46,149 nt of DNA from Sulfurimonas sp. (GCA_013791885.1 VMSZ01000049.1:1-46149); one strand, 5' to 3'. Positions 1-9,416 are shown, counted from the stretch's first letter. Translations and numbers: made by a program. The notes: generated by a model not told the origin, from the letters alone.

Positions 1-203
1 GAAAAAAGAGATGACAGCCAATACAACCTGAATGCGACTATGAAATATACTCTCAAGAATAACGCAGCGTCAGTTTTGACTTTTGAATTTTCATCTTTAT
101 TAAACGGTATGAAAAGTTCAAAAGTTTTTGTCTCCTCTGAGTTATTCTTGAGAGTATATTTCATAGTCGCATTCAGGTTGTATTGGCTGTCATCTCTTTT
201 TTC
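1..203. repeat. 63-bp perfect inverted repeat at the window edge (probable fold-back artefact)
   Basis: Bases 1-63 are the exact reverse complement of bases 141-203; the 77 bases between them (64-140) are single copy. The match breaks at 64 versus 140, and the outer arm runs off the window edge. Positions 64-1325 read as one uninterrupted minus-strand protein. At base 63 the reading frame passes into an antisense copy of its own coding sequence, which does not look like DUF4139 protein. A perfect coding-sequence palindrome reaching a contig end is typical of fold-back chimeras or assembly edges. I therefore treat 1-63 as probably not genomic; a real hairpin cannot be excluded from the sequence alone. 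Confidence 0.9.
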
Positions 204-1325
204 TATGGACTCTGTAACTTTGAGATCAAAACTTTTGCCAATTTCTAAGTTAATGCCTGACTCTTTTGGAGTGTGCTCAAGATTGCTTTCACCCAGAAGA
301 ATATTTGTTTTGTTGAGTTGAGAGTAGGTTCTGACAATACCTTTTGGCAAAGCTATATCCAGAGGATTAAGTGAAATAGACTGGGTAAGCGTATGCTCGT
401 TGTAACCGTTAAAATTAGACGGATTTGAAAGTATTGCGGTGTATTTTCTCTGTGCTGCAATATTTGTTCTGTGAATAAATTTTATCTGCGTTTTTTCGTT
501 GTTCGCAATACTTACCTTAAAAGGAACGGTGTAGAAATGGTAGCCTTCATGGGCCTGATGAGCAACATTTGACGAATCTTCCATCATTGCCATGGCTCGC
601 ACCTGCTTATACCGCACAGGCTGTTGCACGGCTCTGTTAATGTCTCCGGCTAAAACATGCAGATCGACATCTTCGTAGGCTTTTCCTGAACGGTTATCTA
701 TACTTATCCATCCATCAAGCGTGGCTTCGTCTTTGGAGAGGTTAAGGATGTAGTTGCTCTGCCAGGAGATATTGTTTATGAGGTAGTCTATTTGCATCGC
801 TGCGTTTACATTGTTTGTTGTTTCTACGTTCCAAACCAAGGATGCTTTTGTAATAAGCTCTTCAGGAATTGCTCTAAAAATGATGGCGTCTGAATCTACG
901 GTTATGATGTTCCCATCGCTTGAACGCACAAGTGATTTAGTGTTCTCACTTGAGAGCAGGGTTGCGTTTATGATTTTGAAACTTTGGTCATCTTTTGGAA
1001 GTCTCACTTCAATGTTTTTGCCTATATGCGCTTCAAGAAGTTTACTTTGGGTGAGTTTGTCAAAACGGTACTGCTGTGATTTGAGCTTAATATCTTGAGG
1101 AAGAGAAACATTGACAGAATCAATCTCTATACTGTTGGCAACACCTTCATAAATAATATTGCTCTCTTCTTGGGAGATACTTAAATTTCTCTGCTCATGA
1201 ACAAGACCGATGTTGCTGTTGTAAACTATGAGAGAATCCTCATCAGCAATCTTACTTAAAGTTGATGCGTAAACAGTGCCCGAAAGTAGCAATGACGAGA
1301 GAAGAACCAAATTCATTTTTTTCAT
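64..1325 (-). CDS. DUF4139 domain-containing secreted protein (3' truncated)
   Basis: The reverse strand from an ATG at 1325 encodes a protein beginning MKKMNLVLLSSLLLSG, a clear Sec signal peptide, with a GAGGG ribosome site upstream. About 420 residues are readable. The middle contains a stretch centred on NNISWQSNYILNL followed by DGWISIDNRSGKAYEDVDL and LAGDINR, the hallmark of the DUF4139 C-terminal domain found in MuiA-like and outer-surface proteins of unknown role. The likely location is periplasm or outer membrane. The natural C-terminus is missing: after VKTDAA the frame enters the inverted copy at 1-63. The downstream neighbour is unknown; upstream the next gene is divergent. Family assignment is fairly safe, function unknown. 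Confidence 0.8.
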
Positions 1326-1374
1326 AAAAACCCTCATTTATAAATCATATTCAGTCACTAAAGCTTCAGTGAGA

Positions 1375-1391
1375 GGAACCTTCTTGGTTCC
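1375..1391. repeat. Small intergenic hairpin
   Basis: GGAACC (1375-1380), loop TTCTT, GGTTCC (1386-1391), lying between the divergent starts at 1325 and 1436. A perfect 6-bp stem without a T tract is more likely an operator or chance palindrome than a terminator. Confidence 0.35.
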
Positions 1392-1435
1392 CTATGAAGA
1401 TATGTTACACTTCTAGAAAAAATAAAAGGTAAACT

Positions 1436-2572
1436 ATGATAACTTCACCGCTGACCTATCTTTTTACCTTGGCGTTTACCGCCACTGCGTTTGCTGTTTT
1501 AGAGCAAAAAGCGAAACTCAAAATTTTTAAAGTTATTCCTGCGGTAGTGATGATTTATGCCTATTCAATGTTGCTTGCGAGTTTGGGTTTTTTTGACTCC
1601 AACAAGGAGATAAACGCAGTCTATGAGCTTACGAAAGGAAACCTTTTGCCCGCCATGCTTTTTTTAATGCTTCTGCAAATTGACATACGGCACTTTCTAA
1701 AACTTGGCAAAACGCTCACTATCGCCTATGTTCTGGCGGTTGTCTCCATCGCATTTTCTTTTATTTTTGTCTCTTATCTGTTTGCGTTTAACGCAGATAT
1801 GGCAGCTGCGTTTGGGGCACTGGCTGGAAGCTGGATGGGGGGAACGGCAAATATGATAGCCGTAGGTTCGGCACTTGGAGCAAGTCAGGAAGCTTTCGGT
1901 TTTGCGCTTGTGGTAGATAGCGTGAACTATACATTGTGGGTGATGCTCTTGCTTTTTTTAGTTCCCTTTGCCGCCGCGTTTAACAAATTTACAAAGAGCC
2001 AAGAGAATCTTGCTTATTTGAGTGACGTAGGCTGTGCCTGTGCTATGGGTGCTAAACGCTATTGGCTGCTCATCTTTTTGGCGCTTGGTGTTTCCCTCGC
2101 ATCGCAGGTGCTTGCAAATTATGTTGAACTACTTAACAAAACTACAAGCATCGTTTTGTTTGCTACCTTTTTTGGTGTTGCCGGTTCATTTACAAGGCTG
2201 AAAAATGTCAACGGCTCAAGCGAAGTGGCAACGACAATGCTCTACGTCCTCATTGCGCTCATCGGTTCAAAAGCTGTTTTTGAGAGTTTCAGTGGACTTG
2301 GTCTTTATGTCTTTGCCGGTTTTGTTATTTTGTCTATTCATGCATTTATTATGGTGCTTGGAGCCAAACTTTTTAAATTAGACCTCTTCTCCATCGCCAT
2401 TGCCTCACTCTCGAATATCGGCGGTGTTGCTTCCGCGCCAATTCTGGCAGCAGCATATAACAAGAATCTTGTAAGCATCGGTGTTTTAATGGCAATAATG
2501 GGTTACCTCATAGGTACCTTCGGTGGTTTGATTGTCGGAAATATTCTGGTATATCTTGCGGGGCTGACTTAA
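1436..2572 (+). CDS. DUF819 family integral membrane protein
   Basis: A 378-residue, very hydrophobic protein with about ten predicted membrane segments. The conserved block GSWMGGTANMIAVGSALG near residue 130 and the closing SNIGGVASAPILAAAY / MGYLIGTFGGL segment are characteristic of the DUF819 (YjcL-like) family, suspected to be transporters; the substrate is not known. The ATG at 1436 follows AAAAGG at a suitable distance. It is divergent from the DUF4139 gene and convergent, with a 13-base gap, to the MFS gene, so it is probably transcribed alone. Its coding sequence carries several copies of the dispersed AAACGCAG word (1485, 1612, 1806). Confidence 0.8.
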   Translation: MITSPLTYLFTLAFTATAFAVLEQKAKLKIFKVIPAVVMIYAYSMLLASLGFFDSNKEINAVYELTKGNLLPAMLFLMLLQIDIRHFLKLGKTLTIAYVLAVVSIAFSFIFVSYLFAFNADMAAAFGALAGSWMGGTANMIAVGSALGASQEAFGFALVVDSVNYTLWVMLLLFLVPFAAAFNKFTKSQENLAYLSDVGCACAMGAKRYWLLIFLALGVSLASQVLANYVELLNKTTSIVLFATFFGVAGSFTRLKNVNGSSEVATTMLYVLIALIGSKAVFESFSGLGLYVFAGFVILSIHAFIMVLGAKLFKLDLFSIAIASLSNIGGVASAPILAAAYNKNLVSIGVLMAIMGYLIGTFGGLIVGNILVYLAGLT

Positions 2573-2585
2573 GTTTTTGCATTAG

Positions 2586-3851
2586 CTAACTCAAGGCTTT
2601 TATAACATCTTCTTTTACTTTTTTCTCATCGACAAAAAAGAGCAAAATGCCGCCTACTATGAAGAAGATGGCGACTGAGGCTATGGCAATACGGGAGTTT
2701 TGGCTAAAAAGTGCGACTATGGCAACTAAAAGCGGCCCCAAAATTGTGGCAAATTTTCCTAAAAAGTTGTAAAAACCAAAAAACTCGGCTGCGTTTTTCT
2801 GAGGAATCATTTTTGAATAATAAGAGCGGCTTAAAGCTTGGATACCTCCTTGAACAAGGGCTATCATAAGCGCTAAAATATAAAATTCATAGACTTCACT
2901 CATTCGAGAAGCAAAGAGAATAATAAAAAGATAGATGGCAATTGCAAGGAAAATTGCTTTTTTTGTGTCCCATTTTTGTGCAAGTTTTGCAAAGAGCAGG
3001 GTTGCGGGAAAGCCGACAAACTGTACAAGCAAAAGAGAGAGAATAAGATTTTTTGTATCGAACCCCAGCGCCATACCGTAATCAACCGCCATACGGATAA
3101 TTGTGTCAACTCCGTCAATGTAGAGCCAGTATGCGACCAAAAAAAGTAGCAGACCTTTAAGCTGTTTTACTTTTGAGAAGGTGTTTTTGAGTCTCAGATA
3201 GCCTTGAAGAAGCAAAGTTCCTTCGTGCTCGAGAGGCTCTTTTTTTTCTTCAACAAACAAAAAGAGAGGTGCAGAAAAGAGTGCCCACCAAAGAGCCACA
3301 GAGATAAAAGAAGCCTTTACCGCCTCAGCTTCGTTTTCTAAACCAAAAAGTGTAGGATTTTGAAGCATCCAGACATTGATGGCAAACAAGATTCCACCGC
3401 CAAGATAGCCAAGAGCAAAGCCTAGGCCTGAAACAAAATCAACACTTTTTTCATCGGAAACTGTAGAGAGCAGAGCATCATAAAAAGTGTTTGAGCCCAT
3501 AAAGCCAATATTTCCAAGTACGTAAACAAAGGCTGCTAACTCCCATTGACCTTGGCCAACAAGTGCTAAAGCTGCGCTCATTAAAATACCCAAGTAGGCA
3601 AACAAAAATAAAAAGCGTTTTTTAATGGAGCCTGCGTCAGCTATGGCACCTAAAAGCGGCGCTATAAGCACAACGATTAAACTTGAAAGAGAATTTGCAA
3701 AACCAAGCTGTGCGGTGCTGAGAGTTACATCTGCATTTGCACTGTAATAAGTTTTGAAGAAAAGAGGAAAAAAACCAGCCATAACAGTAGTAGCATACGT
3801 AGAGTCTGCCCAATCATAAAGTGCCCAGGAGGTAACAGTTTTTTTATTCAT
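2586..3851 (-). CDS. MFS transporter, UMF1 (Atg22-like) family
   Basis: 421 residues with about twelve hydrophobic segments. The N-terminal WALYDWADSTYATTVMAGFF and the following LSTAQLGFANSLSSL are signatures of the UMF1/Atg22-like branch of the major facilitator superfamily. Members are presumed efflux or uptake carriers of small metabolites, and substrates are mostly undefined. The C-terminal half contains ALVQGGIQALSRSYYSKMIP, a conserved motif of this branch. No Shine-Dalgarno is visible. A TATTAT box on the minus strand (3862-3857) ends five bases before the ATG, suggesting a very short or absent leader. It is convergent with the DUF819 gene and divergent from the epimerase gene. Confidence 0.85.
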   Translation of the reverse strand: MNKKTVTSWALYDWADSTYATTVMAGFFPLFFKTYYSANADVTLSTAQLGFANSLSSLIVVLIAPLLGAIADAGSIKKRFLFLFAYLGILMSAALALVGQGQWELAAFVYVLGNIGFMGSNTFYDALLSTVSDEKSVDFVSGLGFALGYLGGGILFAINVWMLQNPTLFGLENEAEAVKASFISVALWWALFSAPLFLFVEEKKEPLEHEGTLLLQGYLRLKNTFSKVKQLKGLLLFLVAYWLYIDGVDTIIRMAVDYGMALGFDTKNLILSLLLVQFVGFPATLLFAKLAQKWDTKKAIFLAIAIYLFIILFASRMSEVYEFYILALMIALVQGGIQALSRSYYSKMIPQKNAAEFFGFYNFLGKFATILGPLLVAIVALFSQNSRIAIASVAIFFIVGGILLFFVDEKKVKEDVIKALS

Positions 3852-3911
3852 GACATATAATACATCAAAACAAAGGTGCGGTCAAGTGACTGTTATTTCA
3901 AATATACACTG

Positions 3912-3917
3912 TATAAT
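3912..3917 (+). promoter_or_regulatory. -10 box placed for leaderless transcription of the epimerase gene
   Basis: TATAAT ends six bases before the ATG at 3924, so a normal start point (about seven bases downstream) would fall on the A of the start codon. There is no Shine-Dalgarno in the intervening CTTCTT. Confidence 0.6.
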
Positions 3918-3923
3918 CTTCTT

Positions 3924-4946
3924 ATGAAAATACTAAATATTGAAACAGAAATTAAACTTATAGAGTTAAAGACACCTTTTATTACGGCGCTTAGACGGGT
4001 TGAAAGTGTGGAGTTTGTCCGAGTGAAAGTAAGCTGTGAAAATAAAGTTGTTGCGTTTGGCGAAGCTCCGGCAACTAAGGCTATTACGGGCGAAGGGGTT
4101 GAGGAGATTTTATATTCCATTGAAACTGTTCGAGAACCTATTCTTGGTGAATCGCCCCAAGATTCACTTGCGTTTATTCATGAACAGTCCATTGGAAGTT
4201 CTGCAAAAGCTGCTCTTGACATGGCGTTTGTCTCTTTGATGGCGCAAGAAAAACAGCAAAAACTTTATGAATATTTGGGTGCAAAAGAGCCATGCGACCT
4301 CCAAACTGATATTACCATTTCTTTAGGCAGTGAAGATAAGATGATTCGGGATGCAAAAGAGGCCTATAAAGAGGGTATGGACATCTTAAAAATAAAAGTG
4401 GGTAAAGATGTAGACCATGCCATAAAAGTTGTTCGTGAGCTTTGTATAGAACTGCCAAAGGTGAAAATTCTTGTTGATGCCAATCAGGCCTGGAATTTGG
4501 AAGAGTCCCTTATGTTTATAAACGCAATGAAGGGCGTGAAAATTGAGCTTATTGAGCAGCCAGTTGCGGCAGAAGATTTGGATGCCTTGTGTGTTATAAC
4601 AAAATCAACACCCATAGATATACTTGCAGATGAAGCGGTTTTTACGCTCGAAGATGTCAAAAAAGTGTATACACACAGATGTGCAGATATAATAAATATA
4701 AAACTGATGAAATGCGGCGGTCTTTCTAAGGCTGTTGAAATTTTAGAGTATGCTAGAGCAAACGATATCAAATGCATGCTCGGTTCTATGCTTGAGGGTC
4801 CAATTTCCATAAACGCAGCCCTGCATCTGGCGATGGCATACAGCGACGTCATTAAGTATTTAGATCTTGACAGCCCGCTTCTTTACAAAACGCCCTCCGA
4901 TGAGCTGGATTTTTTATATGCAGGCTCGCAGGTGATTTATCTTTAG
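3924..4946 (+). CDS. Dipeptide epimerase (enolase superfamily, L-Ala-D/L-Glu epimerase type)
   Basis: 340 residues from the ATG at 3924. A longer reading from 3876 would place the TATAAT box inside the gene and is rejected. The fold is the muconate-lactonising subgroup of the enolase superfamily: a capping N-terminal domain, then a barrel with the KxK base motif (DILKIKVGKD), metal ligands in ILVDANQAW, IEQPV and ILADEAVF, and the second catalytic lysine in NIKLMKCGG. C-terminal DLDSPLL closes the active site. Such enzymes interconvert L-Ala-D-Glu and L-Ala-L-Glu during murein peptide recycling. Substrate specificity cannot be fixed by eye; other dipeptides are possible. It is followed by pyk 71 bases downstream. 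Confidence 0.85.
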   Translation: MKILNIETEIKLIELKTPFITALRRVESVEFVRVKVSCENKVVAFGEAPATKAITGEGVEEILYSIETVREPILGESPQDSLAFIHEQSIGSSAKAALDMAFVSLMAQEKQQKLYEYLGAKEPCDLQTDITISLGSEDKMIRDAKEAYKEGMDILKIKVGKDVDHAIKVVRELCIELPKVKILVDANQAWNLEESLMFINAMKGVKIELIEQPVAAEDLDALCVITKSTPIDILADEAVFTLEDVKKVYTHRCADIINIKLMKCGGLSKAVEILEYARANDIKCMLGSMLEGPISINAALHLAMAYSDVIKYLDLDSPLLYKTPSDELDFLYAGSQVIYL

Positions 4947-5017
4947 GCACTTTTGTAGCCAGTATGTGACAATGGTATGCAATAATTTTAAAATAATATG
5001 AAAGTAACAGGCAAAAT

Positions 5018-6463
5018 ATGAAAAAACGTACCAAAATTTTAGCGACTATAGGACCGGCTTCGGATTCTCTTGAAAGTATTAAAAATCTCCTCCGAGCGGG
5101 TGTAAATGTTTTTAGACTCAATTTTTCGCATGGTTCTCATGAATACCATTATGAAACGCTGCAAAAAATCCGTCAGGCAGAAAAAGAGACCGGACTTCTT
5201 GTCGGAGTGCTTCAAGACATCAGTGGTCCAAAGATTAGAATTGGACAGCTCGAACTTCCTTTTGATCTCAAAGAAGATGATACTTTGGAGTTTTCCAAAA
5301 ATGAAATTCTCGGTAAAAAAACAGGTGAAAACTCTTATGTGACATGCTTAAGCCAGCCTGCAATTTTGGGACAATTAAAACTCGGTGATTATGTCTATTT
5401 ATATGATGGAATTATCCGTACGCATGTTATTGATGTCAATGAAGAAAGTGTAAGTGTACGCGTAGAGAATCGAGGAATTCTTACCTCGAAAAAGGGTGTA
5501 AATTTTCCAAATACGCATTTAGGTATAGATGTTTTGACTGAGAAAGATAGAGTAGATATGCTTTGGGGTGTGAAAAATGAGGTAGATTTTATGGCTATTT
5601 CTTTTGTGCAGGATGCAACCGATATGATTGAAGCCCGCAAAATAGTTACGACCTATGGCGGCAAAGTGCAGTTATATGCAAAGATTGAAAAGTTTGACGC
5701 GGTTGAAAACATTGATGCCATTTTAGAAGCGAGTGACGGCATTATGGTCGCTCGTGGTGACTTGGGCATAGAAGTGCCTTTTTATGAAGTTCCTGCCTTG
5801 CAAAAAATGCTTATTAAAAAAGCAAACGCAGCTTCAAAGCCTGTTATTACCGCAACACAGATGCTTTTGTCTATGACAGAAAAAGAGACGGCAACCCGCG
5901 CTGAGATAAGCGACATTGCAAACGCAGTGCTTGATGGAACAGATGTGGTGATGCTCTCAGAAGAGAGTGCTGTCGGGCGAAATCCTGTTTTGGCGGTGGA
6001 GACTATGGTTAAAACCATTCAGGGTGCTGAGAAAATGTATCCGTTTAACAAATGCTCGGTGTTTAAGCTCCATGATGCAACAGACAGTGTCAATGAGGCG
6101 GCGGTAAAACTTTGCGAAGATGTTCAGGCTTGGGGACTAATTTGTCTCACATCTTCAGGCTCGTCTGTCAAAAAAATCTCCCGTTACAGACCTAGAAGAG
6201 ATATTTATGCAGTAACGCATGACATGAGAGTAGCCCGTTCTTTGACTATTTGTTGGGGCGTTGTTCCTGCGTTTATGGTAAATGAGAGCTCATTTGGACA
6301 AGTGATGAGTGAGGTGGTCAAACAAGGTTTAGAGAGAAATGTTTTAAAACTTGACAAGAGTTATGTACTTACAGCAGGAGACCCCGTTGGAGTTCCCGGA
6401 AGTACAAATATGATTCGAATTTTAGGAGAACATGAAATGGGGTATTTCAAGTCTCTTGTTTAA
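5018..6463 (+). CDS. pyk: Pyruvate kinase
   Basis: 481 residues, full length for the bacterial enzyme, which converts phosphoenolpyruvate and ADP to pyruvate and ATP in the cytoplasm. The N-terminus KKRTKILATIGPASDS and RAGVNVFRLNFSHGS, the active-site signature YAKIEKFDAVEN followed by GIMVARGDLGIEVPF, and the ITATQMLLSM and DGTDVVMLSEESAVG blocks are all intact. The C-terminal regulatory domain ends near GDPVGVPGSTNMIRI. The ATG at 5018 follows AGGC. In an autotroph using the reductive TCA cycle, pyruvate kinase would act in the catabolic or overflow direction. The stop lies 6 bases from the convergent nhaA stop. Confidence 0.97.
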   Translation: MKKRTKILATIGPASDSLESIKNLLRAGVNVFRLNFSHGSHEYHYETLQKIRQAEKETGLLVGVLQDISGPKIRIGQLELPFDLKEDDTLEFSKNEILGKKTGENSYVTCLSQPAILGQLKLGDYVYLYDGIIRTHVIDVNEESVSVRVENRGILTSKKGVNFPNTHLGIDVLTEKDRVDMLWGVKNEVDFMAISFVQDATDMIEARKIVTTYGGKVQLYAKIEKFDAVENIDAILEASDGIMVARGDLGIEVPFYEVPALQKMLIKKANAASKPVITATQMLLSMTEKETATRAEISDIANAVLDGTDVVMLSEESAVGRNPVLAVETMVKTIQGAEKMYPFNKCSVFKLHDATDSVNEAAVKLCEDVQAWGLICLTSSGSSVKKISRYRPRRDIYAVTHDMRVARSLTICWGVVPAFMVNESSFGQVMSEVVKQGLERNVLKLDKSYVLTAGDPVGVPGSTNMIRILGEHEMGYFKSLV

Positions 6464-6469
6464 GCAGTT

Positions 6470-7810
6470 TTAATTGTTTTGGGCAGGTTTGGCAATATAT
6501 CGTAACCAGATAAAGCCAAAAAGCCCGGCAAAAAGTGATGCGGCAAGTATTCCGACCTTGGCCTGGAAAATGAGAGTATCATTGCCCATAAATGCAAGAT
6601 CTGCAACGAAAATACTCATAGTAAAACCTATGCCCCCTAAGAATGCAACTCCAAAGACTTGATTCATCGTACTGTTTTCTGGCAACTTTGCTATGCCGAG
6701 TTTAATTGCAAGCCAAGCAACTCCGGCAATTCCTAAAACTTTTCCAAAGATAAGCCCGGCCATAATACCAAGAGATACCGGCTGGATTATCGTGTTGCCT
6801 ATGGAGGAGAAGTCTATTGATATACCTGCGTTTGCAAGAGCAAAAAGAGGGATGACAATCAGAGCTACAGGAAGATGCAAATCATGCTCCAATCTTTGTG
6901 CGGGAGAACCGACAGCGTCAATCCTGTCTTTAATATTTTGCAGGAGCGCTTTCTGATTTTCATGCATCATATGGTCTGTAGTTACGGGATACGCATCATA
7001 CTCTTCAAAAAGATTTCTTGTGTGCTGCGTAAAATCGACAGGGGTACATTTTGGCTTTGATGGTATGGACATAGCCGCGATAACACCCGCAATAGTAGCA
7101 TGAACCCCAGAATCAAGCATAAAGAGCCACATAACAACTCCCACGATGAAGTAAGGCAGTACCGCGTGAATACCAAAACGGTTAAAAGAGACCAAGACTA
7201 AAAATGATACTCCCGCAAGTGCTAATGGCAGAAAATGGATTTGTTCCGTATAAAAAATAGCTATTACTACTACCGCGCCAAGGTCATCAACTATAGCAAG
7301 GGCAACCAAAAAAGTAACAAGAGCAGGGGAGACGCGTTTACCTAAAAGAACTAAGGCACTAATTGCAAATGCAATGTCTGTAGCCATAGGGATTCCCCAA
7401 CCGTTTGCACCTTCTTGGCCACTGTTGATGCTTAAATATATAAGAGCCGGCAAAAGCATTCCGCCAACAGCCGCTAAAATAGGAAGAATTGCAATTTTAA
7501 TATTTGAGAGTTCTCCTACTAAAACTTCACGTTTTATCTCAAGTCCGACAATGAAGAAAAAGATGGCCATTAAGCCGTCGTTTATCCAGTGATGAATAGA
7601 GTGTGAGATGCTCCATGAACCTACGCTGAAGTCTATTTTTGTGTGAAAAAGATGCATATACGCATCAGCCAAAGGCGTGTTGGCAAGTATAAGCGCTATG
7701 ATAGTCATAGCCATTAAAATAATACCTGTAGTTGTCTGGGCATGTAAAAAGTGCTCAAACGGCGTCGCTACTTTTTGAAAAGCTTTTTCCCAAGGTGCGT
7801 AAAGTTTCAT
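6470..7810 (-). CDS. nhaA: Na+/H+ antiporter NhaA
   Basis: 446 residues with about twelve membrane segments. Diagnostic sequences are TTTGIILMAMTIIALILANTPL, NDGLMAIFFFIVGLEIKRE, GWGIPMATDIAFAISAL and the ion-binding pair in ALAIVDDLGAVVVIA (two adjacent aspartates in segment 5), plus the C-terminal GGIGFTMSIFVADLAF. It exchanges Na+ for H+ at the inner membrane for pH and salt homeostasis. A cytoplasmic loop of about 60 residues before VGSPAQRLEHDLHLP is normal in the longer NhaA subgroup. The start lies 8 bases downstream of the Sel1 gene, so the two probably form one operon. Confidence 0.96.
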   Translation of the reverse strand: MKLYAPWEKAFQKVATPFEHFLHAQTTTGIILMAMTIIALILANTPLADAYMHLFHTKIDFSVGSWSISHSIHHWINDGLMAIFFFIVGLEIKREVLVGELSNIKIAILPILAAVGGMLLPALIYLSINSGQEGANGWGIPMATDIAFAISALVLLGKRVSPALVTFLVALAIVDDLGAVVVIAIFYTEQIHFLPLALAGVSFLVLVSFNRFGIHAVLPYFIVGVVMWLFMLDSGVHATIAGVIAAMSIPSKPKCTPVDFTQHTRNLFEEYDAYPVTTDHMMHENQKALLQNIKDRIDAVGSPAQRLEHDLHLPVALIVIPLFALANAGISIDFSSIGNTIIQPVSLGIMAGLIFGKVLGIAGVAWLAIKLGIAKLPENSTMNQVFGVAFLGGIGFTMSIFVADLAFMGNDTLIFQAKVGILAASLFAGLFGFIWLRYIAKPAQNN

Positions 7811-7818
7811 CAGTACTC

Positions 7819-8082
7819 CTAAAACATATTTTTTGTGGAAGTTTTTATTTCAGAAAGAGCAAAGGCAGCATCTCTCTGGCCGTTACGTCTGGCTTTTGCC
7901 CACCAATTCATGGCTTTTTCTTCGCTTTGTTCCACTCCAAAACCGTTTCTGTACATCATACCCACATAATATTGTGCTTCTCCGTCATTTTTATACGCTG
8001 CCGCATCAAAAAGAATCTCAAAAGCTTCAGTAAATTTTCTTTCGTTATAGAGTCTAAACCCGTCTTCTACTGTTTTTGACAT
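7819..8082 (-). CDS. Small Sel1-repeat (TPR-like) protein
   Basis: 87 residues, no signal peptide, so probably cytoplasmic. Residues about 15-80 carry two Sel1-type helical repeats (AFEILFDAAAYKNDGEAQYYVG, then NGFGVEQSEEKAMNWWAKA). Sel1 repeats act as protein-binding scaffolds; no partner can be named. It is the first gene of a probable two-gene unit with nhaA, and a TATAAT on the minus strand lies about 25 bases upstream of the ATG. Confidence 0.75.
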   Translation of the reverse strand: MSKTVEDGFRLYNERKFTEAFEILFDAAAYKNDGEAQYYVGMMYRNGFGVEQSEEKAMNWWAKARRNGQRDAAFALSEIKTSTKNMF

Positions 8083-8107
8083 TTGTACCCTTTAATATAT
8101 TTGTTTT

Positions 8108-8113
8108 ATTATA
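8108..8113 (-). promoter_or_regulatory. Probable -10 box for the Sel1-nhaA unit
   Basis: The minus strand reads GCTATAATAAAAC here, a perfect TATAAT. Predicted transcription starts near 8101, leaving a leader of about 20 bases before the ATG at 8082. Confidence 0.5.
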
Positions 8114-8122
8114 GCCAAGAAG

Positions 8123-8145
8123 AAAAAATGAACTCTTTTAAGAGC
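8123..8145 (-). terminator. Probable terminator of the YfiR/GGDEF operon
   Basis: Read on the minus strand, CTCTT-AA-AAGAG (8144-8133) is followed by TTCATTTTTTC. A short stem with a U tract lies just after the stop codon at 8154. Confidence 0.45.
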
Positions 8146-8153
8146 TCTCTTTT

Positions 8154-9416
8154 TTATAAATCTTTAAAAGAGACGATGGCATCTCTGCCATTTTCTTTTG
8201 CTTTGTAGAGGGCCGTATCTGCTTGTTTGATAATATCTTCACTCTTTAAATCTTTTGTTACAATACAAGAACTGATTCCAAAACTCAGTGTAACAGGTTT
8301 GTCTTGCATACTTTTAAAATAATTGCTTTTAAGATGAGTTTGAATGGTACTGACCAGTGCTACGGCTCCGTCGTTGTCGGTGTCATACATGACGATGATA
8401 AACTCTTCTCCCCCATATCTTGCAACAATATCCGTCATTCTTTTTAGAGACTGTTCAATCATCTGAGCAACACTAACTAAAACTACGTCTCCAACTTGGT
8501 GTCCGTAAGTATCATTAACTACTTTAAAGTGGTCAATGTCACACATGATAATAGACAGCATTGACTGCTTGCGTTTACTAAGCTCCCAGGTATCTGAAAG
8601 AACCTGTTCAAAGTGTCTTCTGTTGGCTATGCCGGTGAGGGGATCCATTGTTGAAAGAAGCTGGAGTTTTTTATTTGCTTCTTCTAGTTCTGCTGTTCTT
8701 TTTTGCACTTTTTCTTCAAGTGATTGATTAATTGCATCGAGCTCTTTTGCATGATTATTTATTTTATGGAACATAGAGACGATTGCGTTTTGGATGACGC
8801 CTATTTCATCTTTTCTTTGTGATGGTTCCAGGTTGAGATTATGATGTTTTGGGTTGTAAGATAAAACAGTTTTACTAAGTAATGTCAGGTGCTTAAACTC
8901 TCTGTGTAGAAGAAAAATAAACAAAATCAATAATACAAAAATGAGAGCAAAGATTTTTAAGGTTGTAGTTTTGTTTAAGTCTTGGAGTTCATAAAATTCA
9001 TCGTTGGAAAAAAGGATTACAATAGTTCCGATTTCTTCCTCTGTTAAAGGGTCATAGAGTTCTTTTGAAGCAAGATTAATATTGGAATCAACTATTCTAA
9101 AATTATTGTTTGAGGTTTTTGTAAAAGTAAAAAGTGAATTTAGATCTTTGTCTGAAAGTTCCACGAGTTGTATATCATTATTTTGTTCTATGATTTTTTC
9201 GAGGTATTCTGTATTGGACTCATGAAGTCCTAAAGAGAGGTTTAAGCTGATGACAGGAGAAATTGTGTTGATGAGCAAAGAGTTTTTGGATTCTTTAGAT
9301 TTTTTAAATTGAGAAACAATGTTTTGGGCTAAAAGGTAGCGTTCTGTTGCACTTATAAAAAGAGTGAAAAATACTATTGCGAGAATTATTTTGACTTTAA
9401 AACTAATGCTTGGCAT
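8154..9416 (-). CDS. Membrane-anchored diguanylate cyclase (GGDEF)
   Basis: 420 residues: membrane segment at about 8-24, a periplasmic region of about 125 residues with no recognised ligand pocket, a second membrane segment at about 153-170, a HAMP-like/coiled-coil linker (about 172-255) and a GGDEF domain. The signature is GGEEF at 335-339, competent for making cyclic di-GMP from two GTP. An RMTD inhibitory site sits five residues before it, so product inhibition is expected. The gene starts within the TAATG junction with the YfiR-like gene, so the two are translationally coupled. This pair is analogous to the YfiR-YfiN system, in which the periplasmic protein restrains the cyclase. Confidence 0.88.
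   Translation of the reverse strand: MPSISFKVKIILAIVFFTLFISATERYLLAQNIVSQFKKSKESKNSLLINTISPVISLNLSLGLHESNTEYLEKIIEQNNDIQLVELSDKDLNSLFTFTKTSNNNFRIVDSNINLASKELYDPLTEEEIGTIVILFSNDEFYELQDLNKTTTLKIFALIFVLLILFIFLLHREFKHLTLLSKTVLSYNPKHHNLNLEPSQRKDEIGVIQNAIVSMFHKINNHAKELDAINQSLEEKVQKRTAELEEANKKLQLLSTMDPLTGIANRRHFEQVLSDTWELSKRKQSMLSIIMCDIDHFKVVNDTYGHQVGDVVLVSVAQMIEQSLKRMTDIVARYGGEEFIIVMYDTDNDGAVALVSTIQTHLKSNYFKSMQDKPVTLSFGISSCIVTKDLKSEDIIKQADTALYKAKENGRDAIVSFKDL

Noticed and set aside
40-321. A 93-residue plus-strand ORF at the left edge
   Set aside because: It reads through the fold-back arm and lies antisense to the clear DUF4139 gene.
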